Source: Larix kaempferi (taxonomy: Eukaryota > Streptophyta > Pinopsida > Pinales > Pinaceae). From it: a DNA stretch of 64,000 nucleotides. Below, piece after piece: positions 12,329-24,480 of the stretch. The DNA lies in NCBI GenBank assembly GCA_027924585.1, contig BSBM01000106.1, positions 41,422,001-41,486,000 on the forward strand, read 5' to 3'. The position numbers and the translations under genes are program-made. The notes below the pieces were generated by a model. The model had not been told where the DNA came from. It made no database searches and saw only the letters and a program-made list of their open reading frames with translations. Every line of letters starts with the position of its first letter. Position 1 is the first letter of the stretch.

Positions 12329-13070
12329 ATGAATTTCACTTCATTCTATTCGCTTTCCATCTTTTCTGCTAAGTCGCGTCTCCTACATATCTTGCATCCC
12401 CTGTACCTATTTACATCCCTCGACCTCTATCCAATTATGTTGATCTGGCATGAACCTGGAAGTTACCGGGATTTACTTCGCGTCCCCGAGTTCAAAGAGT
12501 GTCGTGAGGTATTCCTTCGAGCTGGATGGGGTTCATTTCTTCGCCTTCTCCAAGGCCATGACCACGAAATCTCACTGATTTTCGCTAAGGGATTCGATGG
12601 CAAGATGGCCAAAGTTGGCCATCTCACTTTTTCTGTGACGGAAGAATCTATCGCATTAGCCACAAAGCTTCCTAAGGAGGGTTCCTGTTGGCACAAACAT
12701 ATCCTCCTTCCACGGAAGGCTCGCGAATTTGCTTTAAAGACCGAATATCAACATGTTGCTGGAACAAAAGGATTCCACTGGGAGTGGGTCAAGCCGGAAT
12801 ACCTAGATCCCTTGACTTTCATCATCCATTTGATTAGTTGTGAGGGTAAGTTTACTATTTTTAAATTCTGCCATTTTAGATTGCTAGAACATTTTGTTAA
12901 CAATCAGACCTGTTGATGCCTCGGGGGTGCAGGATGAGTGTGAAATGCTGGAATGGGTTCCAAGGCACACAAAAGGGGATGAAAACCCAACCAAAGGCTT
13001 CGAAAGAACCTACGCAAGGGCAATTCTATCCTCAAGCTATTTGGTGTGGTGATCACCCACGGATATTTGG
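12329..13070 (+). pseudogene. N-terminal exons of an LTR-element-type extra ORF
   Basis: The exon 12329-12845 encodes a domain with AGWGSFLRLLQGHDHEISLI, then FAKGFDG and VTEESIALATKLP. I recognise this pattern from multicopy plant 'hypothetical proteins' associated with LTR retroelements; no function is established. GTAAG at 12846 and GTGCAG ending at 12932 look like an 87-bp intron. The downstream frame starting GAT at 12933 reads DECEMLEWVPRHTKG and continues to a TGA near 13050. Exon 1 ends in phase 1 while the next frame needs phase 0, so one base is out of register and the product would be truncated. Confidence 0.5.
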
Positions 13071-13951
13071 CCTCCACTGGCACTCTATGAGTAAAAGATT
13101 TGATTGTGAAAGATCAGTTTCCCTATCAAGGAAAAAAAAGTGAAAAACTAGTTACCGAAATCTAACTTAACCTACCTAAGGTAACAACCTATTCTGAGTC
13201 AGATCTAGCCTAAAAGGAAGAGTTGATGTCGTGCAAATCAGAATTGAAGTGAGATGGACAAGTGATTAAGTACCTTAAACAGAAATGTCTTTGGGTTCTT
13301 CACTTGTTAATTAAAGATTTATCAATTAAGAAATTAAGTGATAATTCTTCAAAGTGTTTAAGCCCATTCAAATACCTGATCTATAATCATTGTGTCAATT
13401 GAAAAATTAACAACTGATTATACATATTTAGTTGCACCGAATCATTTGCAGAAATATAAAAGTGAGAACTGTTCAATCAAAGAAAATAAATAGAACAATT
13501 CAGAGCATGAGTCAAAACATACAGAAAAATCAATATGAAGGATCATATACATCAATAAGTGATCTGCAATAGATTGAACGCATAGCTGATGACAATTTGA
13601 AACATTTAACTCAGTGATTCTCAAAGAAATTTGAAGAACACAAGAAGGTGGATAAAGATAACTTTACTGCATATAAAAGTCTTGTACAAAAATTACAATG
13701 GCTCGAATAGACAGAACATCTTCAATCCATACTCCTGCTGAATCGTAATTCCAAAATTCCCAACCCTTTGCTAAGGGAAACATTCCTCCTTAAATACTAA
13801 ATTTTACCCAAAATCTCAAAAGGAGAAATTATACAAAATAGAAATTACAAAAATCAGCTCCAACCGTCGATCCAATAAAACTTGCTTCTTTCCAGCTTGA
13901 AGGATTTTTCCGCCACCTTATTACCAAAAACATGTTACAAAGACTCGCTCT
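13071..13951. other. AT-rich spacer, no gene seen
   Basis: Short, unrelated open frames on both strands and no recognisable domain. It separates the two halves of the extra ORF and may be intron or inserted DNA. Confidence 0.5.
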
Positions 13952-14389
13952 TTAATCAAATAGGGTCTCGTGGCACCATAAAAATTCAATAACAGACTGT
14001 TCATTATCTTCGACAGGTGGCATGGTTTGTGAAACATCTGTTGTAGGAAATTCAGGATCAGGTAATTCATGGTCAGAAACAAACACATCCATTAAAGGAT
14101 TTACTTCAGAAACAGTGGCCGGTACGTCAAGTTCTCCATTGATTATAAAGTCTTGTATGACATTGTCATCAAGGTCAGCTGGTTCTTCCAGAATGTCCTT
14201 GCTTTGCCCCATGGAATTTTGCACATAGGAAGATAACGCTTCAAAGTCCTCTTCACTACTGCCGCTGCTAAGATCAGGAATACTTGCATCAAATGGTGGT
14301 GACAAAATTTATTGATACAAAAAGGGGTAAAGTTCCTCATTATCAACATGAATATTAGAAGGTTCACCTCTTACATGGAAATTACTCAT
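13952..14389 (-). pseudogene. Unrecognised acidic ORF with one internal stop
   Basis: From an ATG at 14389 the minus strand reads MSNFHVRGEPSNIHVDNEEL, one TAA (probably from CAA, at about 14314-14316), and then 117 open residues to 13952. The protein is strongly acidic and rich in Ser, Asp, Glu and Pro (DLSSGSSEEDFEAL, FVSDHELPDPEFP). There is no membrane segment and no known domain. It resembles an activation-domain-like or disordered region, but I do not recognise it. It lies antisense inside the interrupted extra ORF. Confidence 0.35.
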
Positions 14390-15199
14390 CCTAGATAAAT
14401 CTTTCGATAACAGGATGCCAAAAATGCTGCGCAGAAAGTTTCATATTACAGAAAGCAATGAGCAATGTAGAATTTTCACGTTAATTGCTACTTTAAGACC
14501 AACAGGTAGGTTGATTCCGATTGAGTGAGGCAATTTGCAATGATTAAACTTACGTAGCAAACCCATTATAATTACTTCAACTGTCATGAAAAAAACTGAG
14601 ATTTGAGTTTAAGCTTGTGCAAAGTACAGGTTCAATTACTGCTTGCATGTTTTTGAATTGCTTTTACGATCACATCATTATAGGCAACCCCCCATCGATA
14701 ATTATAACTGGCAATTAATAATGGAAATGGAGGCTGCGGTGATAGAATTGACCTGCAAAAAATCTCGATTAGGAGTTCCAGTACATGGGTGATCAGTTCT
14801 TCACACGTAACAAATCGGATCAATCTGGCCCAACTTCGATGAGAAGGATAGAAGCTTTGAAATCGGATTTTAAGTGAAAAGAGATGATCATTAATAAGCA
14901 GAGCAAAAACGACAAAACATCAAAACTTGAGACCAGACACGATGAACTTAAGGCAGAGCAATGGTGTCCATCCAACATGAAGCAATTGATAATATAGTAG
15001 TAGTATCCACTGTTACAAATTATATAGAAAAACTTATAATTTGGGAGAACCAGCTTTCCATAGACAAAATAGCGCATCCTGACTTAACTGATTACCCAAA
15101 ATCAACGTGGCCACAAATTCATAACAATGGACAGCTGAGATTAGCTAGAGCAGGATGCGGAATTGAATTGAATTACGTTCATTAAGTTTTTATTCAAAG
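14390..15199. other. Spacer without a recognised gene
   Basis: Only short open frames. A minus-strand frame at 14632-14823 is preceded by TTTTTTGCAG on that strand and could be an exon, but its product matches nothing I know. Confidence 0.4.
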
Positions 15200-15605
15200 A
15201 TTCTGCAAGCCGAAATCCGAAAGTATGGATTTGTGAGTTGCGGGTTCACAAAAATGAAAGTAAAAAAAAGGATTTCCGAAAGCCGAAAACCTACTGTGCG
15301 GGTGGCAGGCTTCGGAACGTTGAACTTTGATGTAAAATATCCATCCCGAAAGCCGCATCCCGAAATTACGGTTTGCGAGTTTTGGGAGCACACAACAAAT
15401 AAACGAAAAATGACCATCCCGAAAGCTGAATGCCGCCATTACGGAGTTCGGGTTTCGGGGGTAATTATTCCTTGGTCTTATTACCAATCAGTTTCGCAAC
15501 CCGCAAATGTCGGGTTGCGGATTGCGGGATCATTAAATACAAAAATTTCAAACAACAGTCCCGTAACCCGCAAATGTTGTGTTGCGGGTTTCGGAGACTC
15601 CAAAT
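15200..15605. repeat. CpG-rich degenerate repeat of TTTCGGG/TTGCGGG words
   Basis: Words such as CCCGAAAGCC, CCGAAATTACGG, CGGGTTTCGGG, TTGCGGGTTTCGG and their complements recur irregularly on both strands. The block is much richer in CpG than its AT-rich surroundings. An open plus-strand frame of 125 residues (15233-15610) runs through it but encodes only RKP/RVAGFG-like repetition and is probably fortuitous. Confidence 0.6.
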
Positions 15606-16047
15606 GCTAATTTTCAGAACGATGATGATAACAATCAACAAAATAATAAAAAGTTTAGCTTTCTTTTCCTTTTAGACCGAAACACCTTGGAAAAATGAAC
15701 AACAGTTGCAAACAAACAAACCAAAGGCATTGGTGAATAACATTAGAGGTAAAATCAAAATTCTAACATTTACAAAATGACTCACCCAAACACCATAGTG
15801 TTTATTAAGATCGGGGCTCCCGTGCTTAAGTAAGCATGGGATCTGTTGTGGCCACAACGAGACCCTCAATTTCCCATTTTATTTCCTGAAAATTTTAGAG
15901 AAAATGTCAAGTCAGGTTAGGAAGAATACTGTTAATCCCTTTGGTAGCTTGTACCATCACTGTCTCATTAAAATCCTGATCATTCACTAGTTGGAAGAGA
16001 GAGGGAAAACCTAGGATCGTTTTGTCTTTGAAATACTAAACCCTCAT

Positions 16048-16842
16048 TTGATCAAGAAGCCTATTGTCAAACCCTCTGCTTCTCGAAAACACCATCGTTT
16101 CCAAACTTATATTAGCGAGCCTACCCAAGCCTCTATGAAAGCAAAACGAGACACTAAGTGTGTACGGATTGACGAGGATCCCTCAGGCGAGGCGCACCTT
16201 GTCCATTCGTTGCCTTCTCCCGAGCTTGCCCTTGGTGACCCTACTTCAGAACCCCCACTTTTTTCACCAGAACCCACTAAATCCAAGAGAAGAAATTGTG
16301 ACCAGTTCGTCGACCAATCTGTCATCCAGACTGTCGTTCAGCCATCACATTCAAACGACCAGTCAGACGACTATATTCTCGAAACACCCCTCCTCACATT
16401 ATCCAATGTATCTGCTCGATTGTCTGAAGCCCCTGTTGCTGGAATTTCTCCTGCACACAATGAAGACAAAATTCTTGAAGAACATACTGTTGAGCTGGAA
16501 ACCTTTTCAAAAGAGCTGAGTCCTCAAAAGGACCTGGAACATCGCATAGAACATCCCATTCTGAATTAGTAGGAAGTGGATAGGTTGACCTGAGGGATAG
16601 AACGGTTGACAGACCAGAATCAAAACTATGTGGAAACAATCTCTGAGCTTCATAAAGAAAACAAAGTATTGCGCACACAAGTAAGAAGCATTGAATGCTT
16701 GGTTAATGCCAAAACAACGTCCCATACTTCTCTCTGGATGAGGTATGACGACTTGAAGGATCAGTTGAAGAAGCTTAGTGCTAAGTTCACTTCCTCTTCC
16801 AAGTCGAAGGCAACTGCTACCGCAGCTCAGCCTTCTTCCTGA
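16048..16842 (+). pseudogene. C-terminal part of the LTR-element-type extra ORF
   Basis: One frame runs from 16048 to 16842 with only two internal stops, TAG at 16567 and TGA at 16588. The first part is Ser/Pro/Glu-rich and basic in patches. After the stops it becomes a probable coiled coil (ETISELHKENKVLRTQVRSI) followed by a Ser/Lys-rich tail. A variable linker plus C-terminal coiled coil is what follows the 12329-type domain in related plant repeats, so I infer both are halves of one former gene. The stops fit CAG-to-TAG and CGA-to-TGA changes. Confidence 0.45.
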
Positions 16843-17880
16843 ATTCCTTTCCTTTTTGCTCAGTGGGACCTGGCATATCTCCGGTTTGGGGAAATGTTGG
16901 TGTCCATTTTGTCACCATTTTTTATCATCAAATATACTTTGAGTGGCATTATTTTCAGTATTTTGAATAATAAATCACTCTTCTTGCCATTCAGACCGTC
17001 AATCAGACCCAGGTATGATCGTATTTACATATCACATGAATCTTGGCTCAATATCATTATTTTCATGGTTTATTAACGTTAATTTAAAATTTTTTGACTC
17101 GCTTGGAAAATAGATTCCGGCTTGCAGGTTATGGGTTTCAAACGGACCTTCATTCAGACTTGTGTTCATGTTGCAAACATTTAGCCGCATCCAGTCCGCC
17201 ATTCATCCCTTCGTTCATCCCACGGAATCGTCAGCTGGCATATTCCTGCCCATTAGAGACAAAAACATAAGTATGATTTATGTTAGCAACGTGGTGGTTA
17301 TGGTTGGTGATTCAACACTCTAGAAGATTCTCTTCCTTGCTCGCCTAGCTCGACAACACACCTACTGCTCACGTCAACACTCCAGAAGCTCCATCTTTCC
17401 TGTTCGCTGATCCTTCCAGCATGCATCTCTACTCATGTCGACATTCTAGAATATCATTTCTCTCCCACGCTCAGCCTGCCAATGCATTATCTTCCCACGA
17501 TGGATGGAAACCGACTCACAGCTGTTCGTGTCAAAGGGAATCGACGGCGTGGAAGCAGGTGGACGGCCTCTGCACTGTCGTCAACCACCAAGCAGCTATT
17601 GTATAGACATTAAGACTTCTATTTTTAGAGAGGTCGACTATGTCGACCCTCTCTCCCATTGTAAACTTATAAATAGACGTCTCCTTTAGAGAAACGCAAA
17701 CAGAAATATAAACGATTTATAATACAGTAGATATAGGCATTTACGCTATCAAGTAATTCATAGAAACGCTGTATAGTTTTCTCAGTTGATGGAAGCTCCT
17801 GAATTTTACCGTTGATATTTTGTTGTTGGTGACTAAGTTGATTTAGTTCCAATCTCTGATTGCTGGGAAGGGCCCCTCAT
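16843..17880 (+). other. LTR-like block with TATA box and short hairpin
   Basis: No gene is seen. TATAAATA lies at 17668-17675, shortly after a hairpin made of AGAGAGGTCGAC (17627-17638) and GTCGACCCTCTCT (17642-17654). Words such as CATCCAGAC and CATTCAGAC occur here and again near 16321 and 18390. This fits the promoter end of an LTR for the element carrying the extra ORF, but no second copy was found. Confidence 0.35.
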
Positions 17881-19602
17881 CAACCGAAGGTTTTTATGTA
17901 TAGTTTTGTATTTTCCTTTCTACAAGTAAATAGTTCATTTTCCAGTATATGTAATTAATTCTATTTTCCTGTATATGTCATTTCCTTATTTCTGTAATCT
18001 GTATTTTGTTGCTAACTTAATTTACTTTTCGAGAATTAATAATGGTCGACCAAGCATAATGTTTATAGTTTGCTTTCAGTCCTTTGAAATTAGATAGAGT
18101 TTAGTTAGTTGTTGTTTCAGGTTTAGTTTATAATTAGAATTAGTCCTGTTAGTTCCTTTCCTGTAGCTGTAGGTTATCCTTATTCATATCTTAGTTTTGT
18201 TTTATTAGGCCATAGAAATAGTTTATTTCTTTAAACAATGATTAGAATAGGTTATCTCTTTCTATCTTAGCTTCTCAACAGTATTTTCACTGACTTCTTT
18301 GCACTGTAGGATAATAGGCATCAGCCAGCTGGTAGTTAAGATCATCCAAACTACTTCTTCCCGTAGTTTAAATCAGTTTCCTCCATCCAGACTGTCATTC
18401 AGACAGTCATCTGGATCGTCATTCGGACTTTCATCCTTTTTGCATTGTTTTATGCTTATTAAGAATTCAGTTTCTTAGGCTTTTCAACTGTAATGTTTCT
18501 TGCTTTTAATTAGCATTCTTAACTGTAACTGAGATCTTGTTTTACATTACAAAGAGTTTAATTAATTTTTGTCATTATTCTTAGTTTCCATTTCATCTCC
18601 CTTAACTTTGCTTTAACTGTCTTTTCCAATTTATGTCTTTCATGTTTGATTTGCCAATAGGTTATTGTTCTAGAATCTATCAGTTTTATTCTTAGTATAA
18701 TTTATTGTATGTTCTTAAGGTTTATTTCAGATTAGAGTTAATAATTTCATTCTCCAAGTTATCTCAGTTTTGACAGTTTCTTCATTAAAGCATAGGATCA
18801 GTTTCCCATTCATACAGATAATAAAAATGTTCATAAAATAGAGTTCGGTTCAGAAATAAATATCTTTATCAAGTTTTTTACTTGCTTCCAAATCAAATTC
18901 AGTCCAAGTAAATATCTTTATTAAGTTTTCTACTTGCTTCTAGATTTCATTAGTTTGACATCATTTTACTTATGGATAAAAGATAGATCACAATGTTTAA
19001 AATTAATTGTAATTGGTCTCTTTGTAGTTTACATCTCTTTGTAGAAATTAGGTTAGATTTACTTCCATTTTGTTTTGTTGTTACATTTGAAAGTCATTAC
19101 GAGACATTCAGCCCAATTCCTATCACATTTGACGTACAACATCAAGGAGAGTAGAATTAGATACTTTAGTGTAGTCTTAAAGTGTTAACTGAATGCATAA
19201 TTACTTGTTGAATTCACTAAGTAGTTTGTAGTTTTTTCCATTAGTCAAGTAGTTTCCATTTTCATAAAAATTAGTTTGTTTTTTTATCAGTATTTGTTCT
19301 TTTCCCATTATTTAATCATAGAGTAGAGTAGTATAGCTTGATACTATTCGGATCTGTTGGTTTAAATTAGGTTTAATTAGTTCCTTTGTTGTTTTTATGA
19401 AGTTTGACTCGGTTTTTTCATTTTGAAAGATCTTTCGATCTTTTCTTTATTAAATATTTCTAAGGTTCGTCGAGCTGAAACTTAGGCCCCATTCTACCTC
19501 AGCATATACTGTGCCACAACTCTAAGATTACCAACCCTGGTCGATAATTAAATATTTTGGTGATTCCTTAGGACAGTAAATACACCTCAACACTTGTACA
19601 TA
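17881..19602. other. T-rich spacer, no gene seen
   Basis: About 1.7 kb of T-rich DNA without a significant open frame on either strand. The word AGTAAATATCTTTAT and its flanks are repeated around 18860-18960. Confidence 0.5.
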
Positions 19603-20187
19603 TTCATATTTGATAGTTGGTTCCTCAATGTGAGAGTCACATTAATGATACTATGTTCAAATATATTATTTAGGGTTTTGAACATCCTCCTAGCTGTGTT
19701 CTTTTTTTATATTTGAGGAACCAAATGGTCTTTGAATGAATCCACCAATATCCTTCTTGCTCTAGCATCATTCTTCCTCCATTGAGGCTTCTCCTCTTCA
19801 GCTTTTGGTTATGGAACCTTCTCATTTACAAACTTCAAGAGATCATTTTCTTATAGAATGAGAAGAACTCTAGACTTCCAATATATTAAATTGGAAGCCC
19901 TATCCAGACAATCTTCAATCTTCATTCCAATCATCTTGACTGCAGATCTGAAGTAAAAACCTCGGTAGGAACTAGGCCAAAAATGAAGATTGGATTCTTG
20001 AGAAACTGACTCCATAGGAAAATGTGCCCTAGCAAGGTGAGTTAAGAGAAGGTAGGGTCAATCCAAATATGTGGAGAAAACAGGACAAAACTTGAAACCC
20101 TCATTTTTGTAGTAACTATTGTAGCTACAAAATTAGGTCAAAGTTGAAACTTCTCATAATTGGATCCTGCCTTCACCAAAAGATGCA

Positions 20188-20192
20188 CCTTC
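20188..20192 (+). repeat. Target-site duplication CCTTC, left copy
   Basis: Matches 26974-26978 exactly and abuts the TG of the gypsy 5' LTR. Confidence 0.9.
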
Positions 20193-21197
20193 TGATGCAG
20201 GAGAATCGGGGACCTAGGAAAAGTGGTTGGAGTTAATTGACATGAGGACAGCTGACCAGAGGAAGTGCCGATGACCATTGGTGCGGAATGGAAGATTGGC
20301 TTATTTAAGTCAATAAGTCGAGCAAGAGCAGTCAGGTATGCAACCGACAGAGGAAGCTTAAGTCGAGAGTCAACATGTTGGGATCGAAAGGTGATGGGAG
20401 GAGCAGAGCGTCGAGGGTCAACATGTGTTGAACCACGACATCGACAGGTTTGGGCATGATTAAAGCGAGGAGGAAGGGGCGGACTGGCGAAGCCTGAAGA
20501 GTGTGAAGGAAGCCAATGGGTAAGTCGAAGCTGATAGACAGTATGGACGACGTGATAGATTACTCTAGCCTATTAGAAGGACGCATAGGAGTCAAGGAGA
20601 GTACTTGGCAATAGTTTGGGGTTGCTAAGGAAGTTAATGACAGTTATTGCAGGTGGGTGAAGACATGAAAGATGTCATCATAGGCAAAGGCTGTGCAGCA
20701 TAGTTGGGGCACTGACAGTTGCAGGTGTGCAGGATCTGAGAAGATCGACAGGAAGAGGATGCATGTCTTGGGGGTTCGGAAAGACCTCGGGAATAGAAAC
20801 AGCAAAGGAGAAGACCATGGAGTTCGGATCAGTTGAGGGACTTGGCATTTGGGAGAGTCAAGCAGAGCGAGCAAATATCAAGAGAAGTCTGGTAGATTAG
20901 ATAGGAAAGTCACACATCTACAGAGATGAGAAGATCGAGCCATAGCTCAGAGTTCCGTAGTGAGCTAGGAGAGGGTGAGGTTGACACACTGAGATAGCAC
21001 ACAGTTACTTCTATATTGTAATTACTTAGGCCAACAGTTAGTTAGTTATTTCATTTCCTTGCAGTTTGCATTGTAACCGATTCGGAGAAGTAATATAAGC
21101 CAGCTTCTGGCATGTTGTTTGCATCTTGTCTATGTAAACATGTGTGTGGTGTGTAATTGTTAAGCAAGAACCTTATGGCATAAGGTTCCTTGCGTCA
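20193..21197 (+). repeat. 5' LTR of the chromovirus-type gypsy
   Basis: TG...CA ends, 1005 bp. A TATA-like TAATATAAG lies at 21091-21099, about 100 bp before the LTR end. It pairs along its length with 25978-26973. Confidence 0.95.
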
Positions 21198-21199
21198 AG

Positions 21200-21211
21200 T
21201 GGTATCAGAGC
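21200..21211 (+). other. Primer-binding site, initiator-Met tRNA type
   Basis: TGGTATCAGAGC starts two bases after the 5' LTR. This is the usual plant PBS complementary to the 3' end of initiator methionine tRNA. Confidence 0.95.
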
Positions 21212-21345
21212 AGAAGAACGTCAGGTGGTACTAAAGCCTGCAAATGCATTGAACAACTCCAGCTGAAGTTGGGTAGAGTTGTAGAAACGACTTGTTGAAG
21301 TCCAGTTGCGATTGGATGAAGTGCAAGTTTCAGCCGAGGTTGAAA

Positions 21346-22470
21346 ATGGATCATAGAGGCATTAACGTTCGAGGTGTTGGATGAAGAGCACGTGGCACAG
21401 CAATCACAGCTGATCTTGAGATGTTCGACAAGTGCGCCCGAACAATGCAAACTTTGACAAATGAAGTTGCAGCGATCAAAGAAAACGAAAGGAGTGGTTG
21501 GATTCCTGATGCGTTAGACCACAGCGACGAGGAGGTCGAAGAAGTGGAAGCACGGGAAGTAGCAGGAGAAGAACCAGAAGACAAACTGATCAAACTTCTG
21601 ACGGACATGAGAGGTCGAACAAAGCTAGATGTACATACCTACTCAGGAAGTCTAGACCCATAATACTTGATCAACTAGTTCAGAGAGATGGAGAAATACT
21701 TCGACATAGAGCAGATCGAGGATCCTAAACAGGTTAAGACTGCATGTTCGAGGTTGAAGGGTCATGCCTCATTGTGGTGGGACAATGTGCAGGCTGACAG
21801 AGTCAAAAAAGGAAAGGAGAAAATCAAATCTTGGGATAGGATGGTCGCCAAGCTGAAAGGGAAGTTCTTGCCAAACAACTATTTGATTTCCTTGTTTCGG
21901 ATTTTGCAGAACTTTCGACAAAAAGAGATGTCCGTGAAGGAGTACACGGAAGAGTTCTATAGACTGTCGATAAGGTTAGGTCAGACTGAAGAAGGAGAAG
22001 AAGTTGTCACTAGGTACATGAACGGCTTGAAATATGCCATTCAGGATGAATTGAGCATGTCAAGATTCAGAGCAGTGCGTGAAGCCTACCATTTAGCTCT
22101 TAAGGCAGAAGAGAAACTGTTGAGGAAATCCGTAGCGACCAGAGGTAGGACGACTGGTCGGGGTGCGAAGACCGTTTCCGTGAAAGGCCAAAGTAGCAGT
22201 TATAGGAAGGAATATGTCGAAGAATTTCAAAGGACAGAAGGGACATCAACAAGGGAGAAAGCGCAAGAGAACAGACGTTATGGTCATGAGAACCGCGGTC
22301 GAGGTGCATATGGTCGAGGTGGTCCATCCGACAGAAAAGTAGCTAATAGACCATCCATAATCCGTTACAAGTTTCGTGGAGCGAGACACAAGGCATATGA
22401 ATTCCCAGAGAACCTACATGCTGCAGAGGAGTCGAAACCCAGACATCAAAGGGATGAGCAATTCGACTAG
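21346..22470 (+). pseudogene. Gag of the chromovirus-type gypsy
   Basis: From ATG 21346 a single frame covers gag, with stops at about 21382 (TGA), 21661 (TAA), 21676 (TAG) and 22468 (TAG). The capsid region has FREMEKYFDIEQIEDPKQVK, then ASLWWDN and MSVKEYTEEFYRLS, all usual in plant chromovirus Gag. The tail is Arg/Gly-rich. At the zinc-knuckle site only the His and spacing remain (YKFRGARHKAYEF): all three Cys positions are Arg or Phe, so RNA binding through zinc is lost. Pol continues in the same frame, so this was a single Gag-Pol polyprotein. Confidence 0.85.
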
Positions 22471-23177
22471 AGGGAAGAATCAGCATCCGACAATAGTGAG
22501 GATGGTAAGAAGAAAATTTGGGTCATGACAGCGAGGAAGACATTGGTTTTGGACGACAAACACGATGAGCAAGAGCCAATACAACGGAAGGTGATCTTTC
22601 GAACCAAGGTGTGAATTGGTAAATGGCATTTCAAGACCATAGTTGATGGTGGAAGCACTGAGAATATTGTGTTGACAGAGGTGATCGATAAGGAAAATTT
22701 GAAATTCTGGGAACATCCACACCCTTACAAGATCTCATGGTTGCAGAAAGGGCATCATGTGAAGGTGACCAGACAGTGCCTAATCAATTTCAGAGTCAAA
22801 GGATTTGAAGACAGTGTACTATGCGACGTAATCCCAATGGATGCATTCCATCTATTGTTAGGAAGACACCATGGCAGTATGATAGGAAAATGATCTATGA
22901 TGGTTGAGCCAACATAGTCACAGTGTGGAAAAATGGCGTGCAAAGAACTCTTAAGCCAAGGCTGGAGGAGCTAGCCGAATGTAAGCATGACGAGAGAAAA
23001 TTTTGGGAGAAGCGAGTGCTGATGTGCATAGCAAAAGAATTCCTTGCGGAGGAAGAAAATAATTTGTGGTTTTATGCTATCATTCTGAAAGGGCCGTGTG
23101 TCAAGAAGGCGACAATGGAGAAAATTCTGGTCGAAGTCGGAAAGATGCTTGAAGAGTTTCAGATCCATAGTCGATGA
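22471..23177 (+). pseudogene. Protease region of the chromovirus-type gypsy
   Basis: TIVDGGSTENIV holds the catalytic DGGS form used by chromovirus proteases. It is followed by WLQKGHHVKVTRQCLINF and PMDAFHLLLGR, the conserved C-terminal block. A TGA lies at about 22612. Near 22867 the frame shifts by one base, and it shifts back near 23165, just before RT (VDETPTGLPPTR). Confidence 0.85.
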
Positions 23178-24480
23178 GACACCGACGGGATTACCGCCGA
23201 CAAGGATCATATCCCATCAGATCGAATTGGTTCTAGGGTCGAGTTTTCCAAACAAAGCACTGCATAGGATGAGTCCGACAGAAGGTCAAGAACTCAACCG
23301 AAAGGTCCAGGATTTGTTGGACAGAGGGTTGAGCAGAGAGAGTGTGAGTCCGTGCGCGGTACCAACAGTATTAGCACCGAAGAAAGGTGGAGAATGGAGG
23401 ATGTGTATAGACTCCAGAGCCATCAACAAGATCACGATCAAGTACTGGTTCCTATTGTCGAGTATGGAAGACTTGATGGATTGCTTGAGTGGAGCGAAGT
23501 ACTTCACAAAGATAGACCTAAAGAGCGGTTATCACCAGATTTGGGTTAGAGAGGGAGATGAATGGAAGACTGCATTCAAGACAAACGAAGGGTTGCATGA
23601 GTGGTTAGTCATGCCATTCGGATTGACTAATGCACCCAGTACATTCATGAGGTTGATGAATGAGGTACTGAAACCATTCTTGAGAAATTTTGTCATAGTC
23701 TACCTAGACGACATTCTGATTTTCAATCGAACCAAGACATAACACTTGGAACACATTCGACAGGGATTACAGAATTTGCAGGAAGAGAAACCGATGGTGA
23801 ACCTGCAAAAATGTTTCTTCATGAAGGAAGAAATGGTGTACTTGGGATTTGTAATCTTGGGTAAAGGGTTGGTGATGGACCTAGAGAATGTGAAGGCAAT
23901 ATTGGATTGGCCGGAACCGACAAGTACGACTGAAGTGAAGAGTTTCCATGGACTTGCTAGTTTCTACAGGAAGTTCATTCGGGGATTCAGTCGGATTTGT
24001 GCACCTTTGTCACAGTGCATGAAAAAGGGTGAATTCAAGTCAACAAAAGCAACCCAGTGAGCTTTCAACAAGTTGAAGGAAAAGGTCACTAAGAGCCCGG
24101 TGTTAGCACTCCCATATTTCGACAAAGTTTTCCAGGTCGATTGTGACGTGAGTGGAGTAGCAATTGGAGCAGTGTTGATCTAGGAGGGCTGGCCAATTAC
24201 ATTCTTTAGTGATAAGTTGGATGATGCGAATCGGAAATATTCGGTCTATGACCAGCAATTTTATGTTATTGTCCAAGCATTGAAGAAGTGGAGGCATTAT
24301 TTGTTGCCCAAGAAATTTGTGTTATACACAAATCATCAAGCACTGAGGTACCTGAATACTCAGTAAAAGTTGAACCAACGGTACATGAAATGGGTCGAAT
24401 CCCTACATGGATATACATTCATGTTGCGACATAAGTCAGGAAAGTCGAAAAAGCTTGCTGATGCACTAAGTCGAAGAGTT
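23170..24480 (+). pseudogene. Reverse transcriptase and RNase H of the chromovirus-type gypsy
   Basis: RT shows GGEWRMCIDSRAINKIT, FTKIDLKSGYHQIWV, MPFGLTNAPSTFMRLMN and VYLDDILIF with the catalytic YLDD intact. The connection domain (FHGLASFYRKFIRGFS) and RNase H ([41 protein letters not shown]) follow. Stops lie at about 23740 (TAA), 24058 (TGA), 24181 (TAG) and 24364 (TAA). All coding is in one frame; several stops fit C-to-T changes of Gln or Arg codons. Confidence 0.9.

Noticed and set aside
15233-15610. 125-codon plus-strand frame
   Set aside because: Its content follows the CGGG/CGAAA repeat, and overlapping frames on the other strand show the same repetition.
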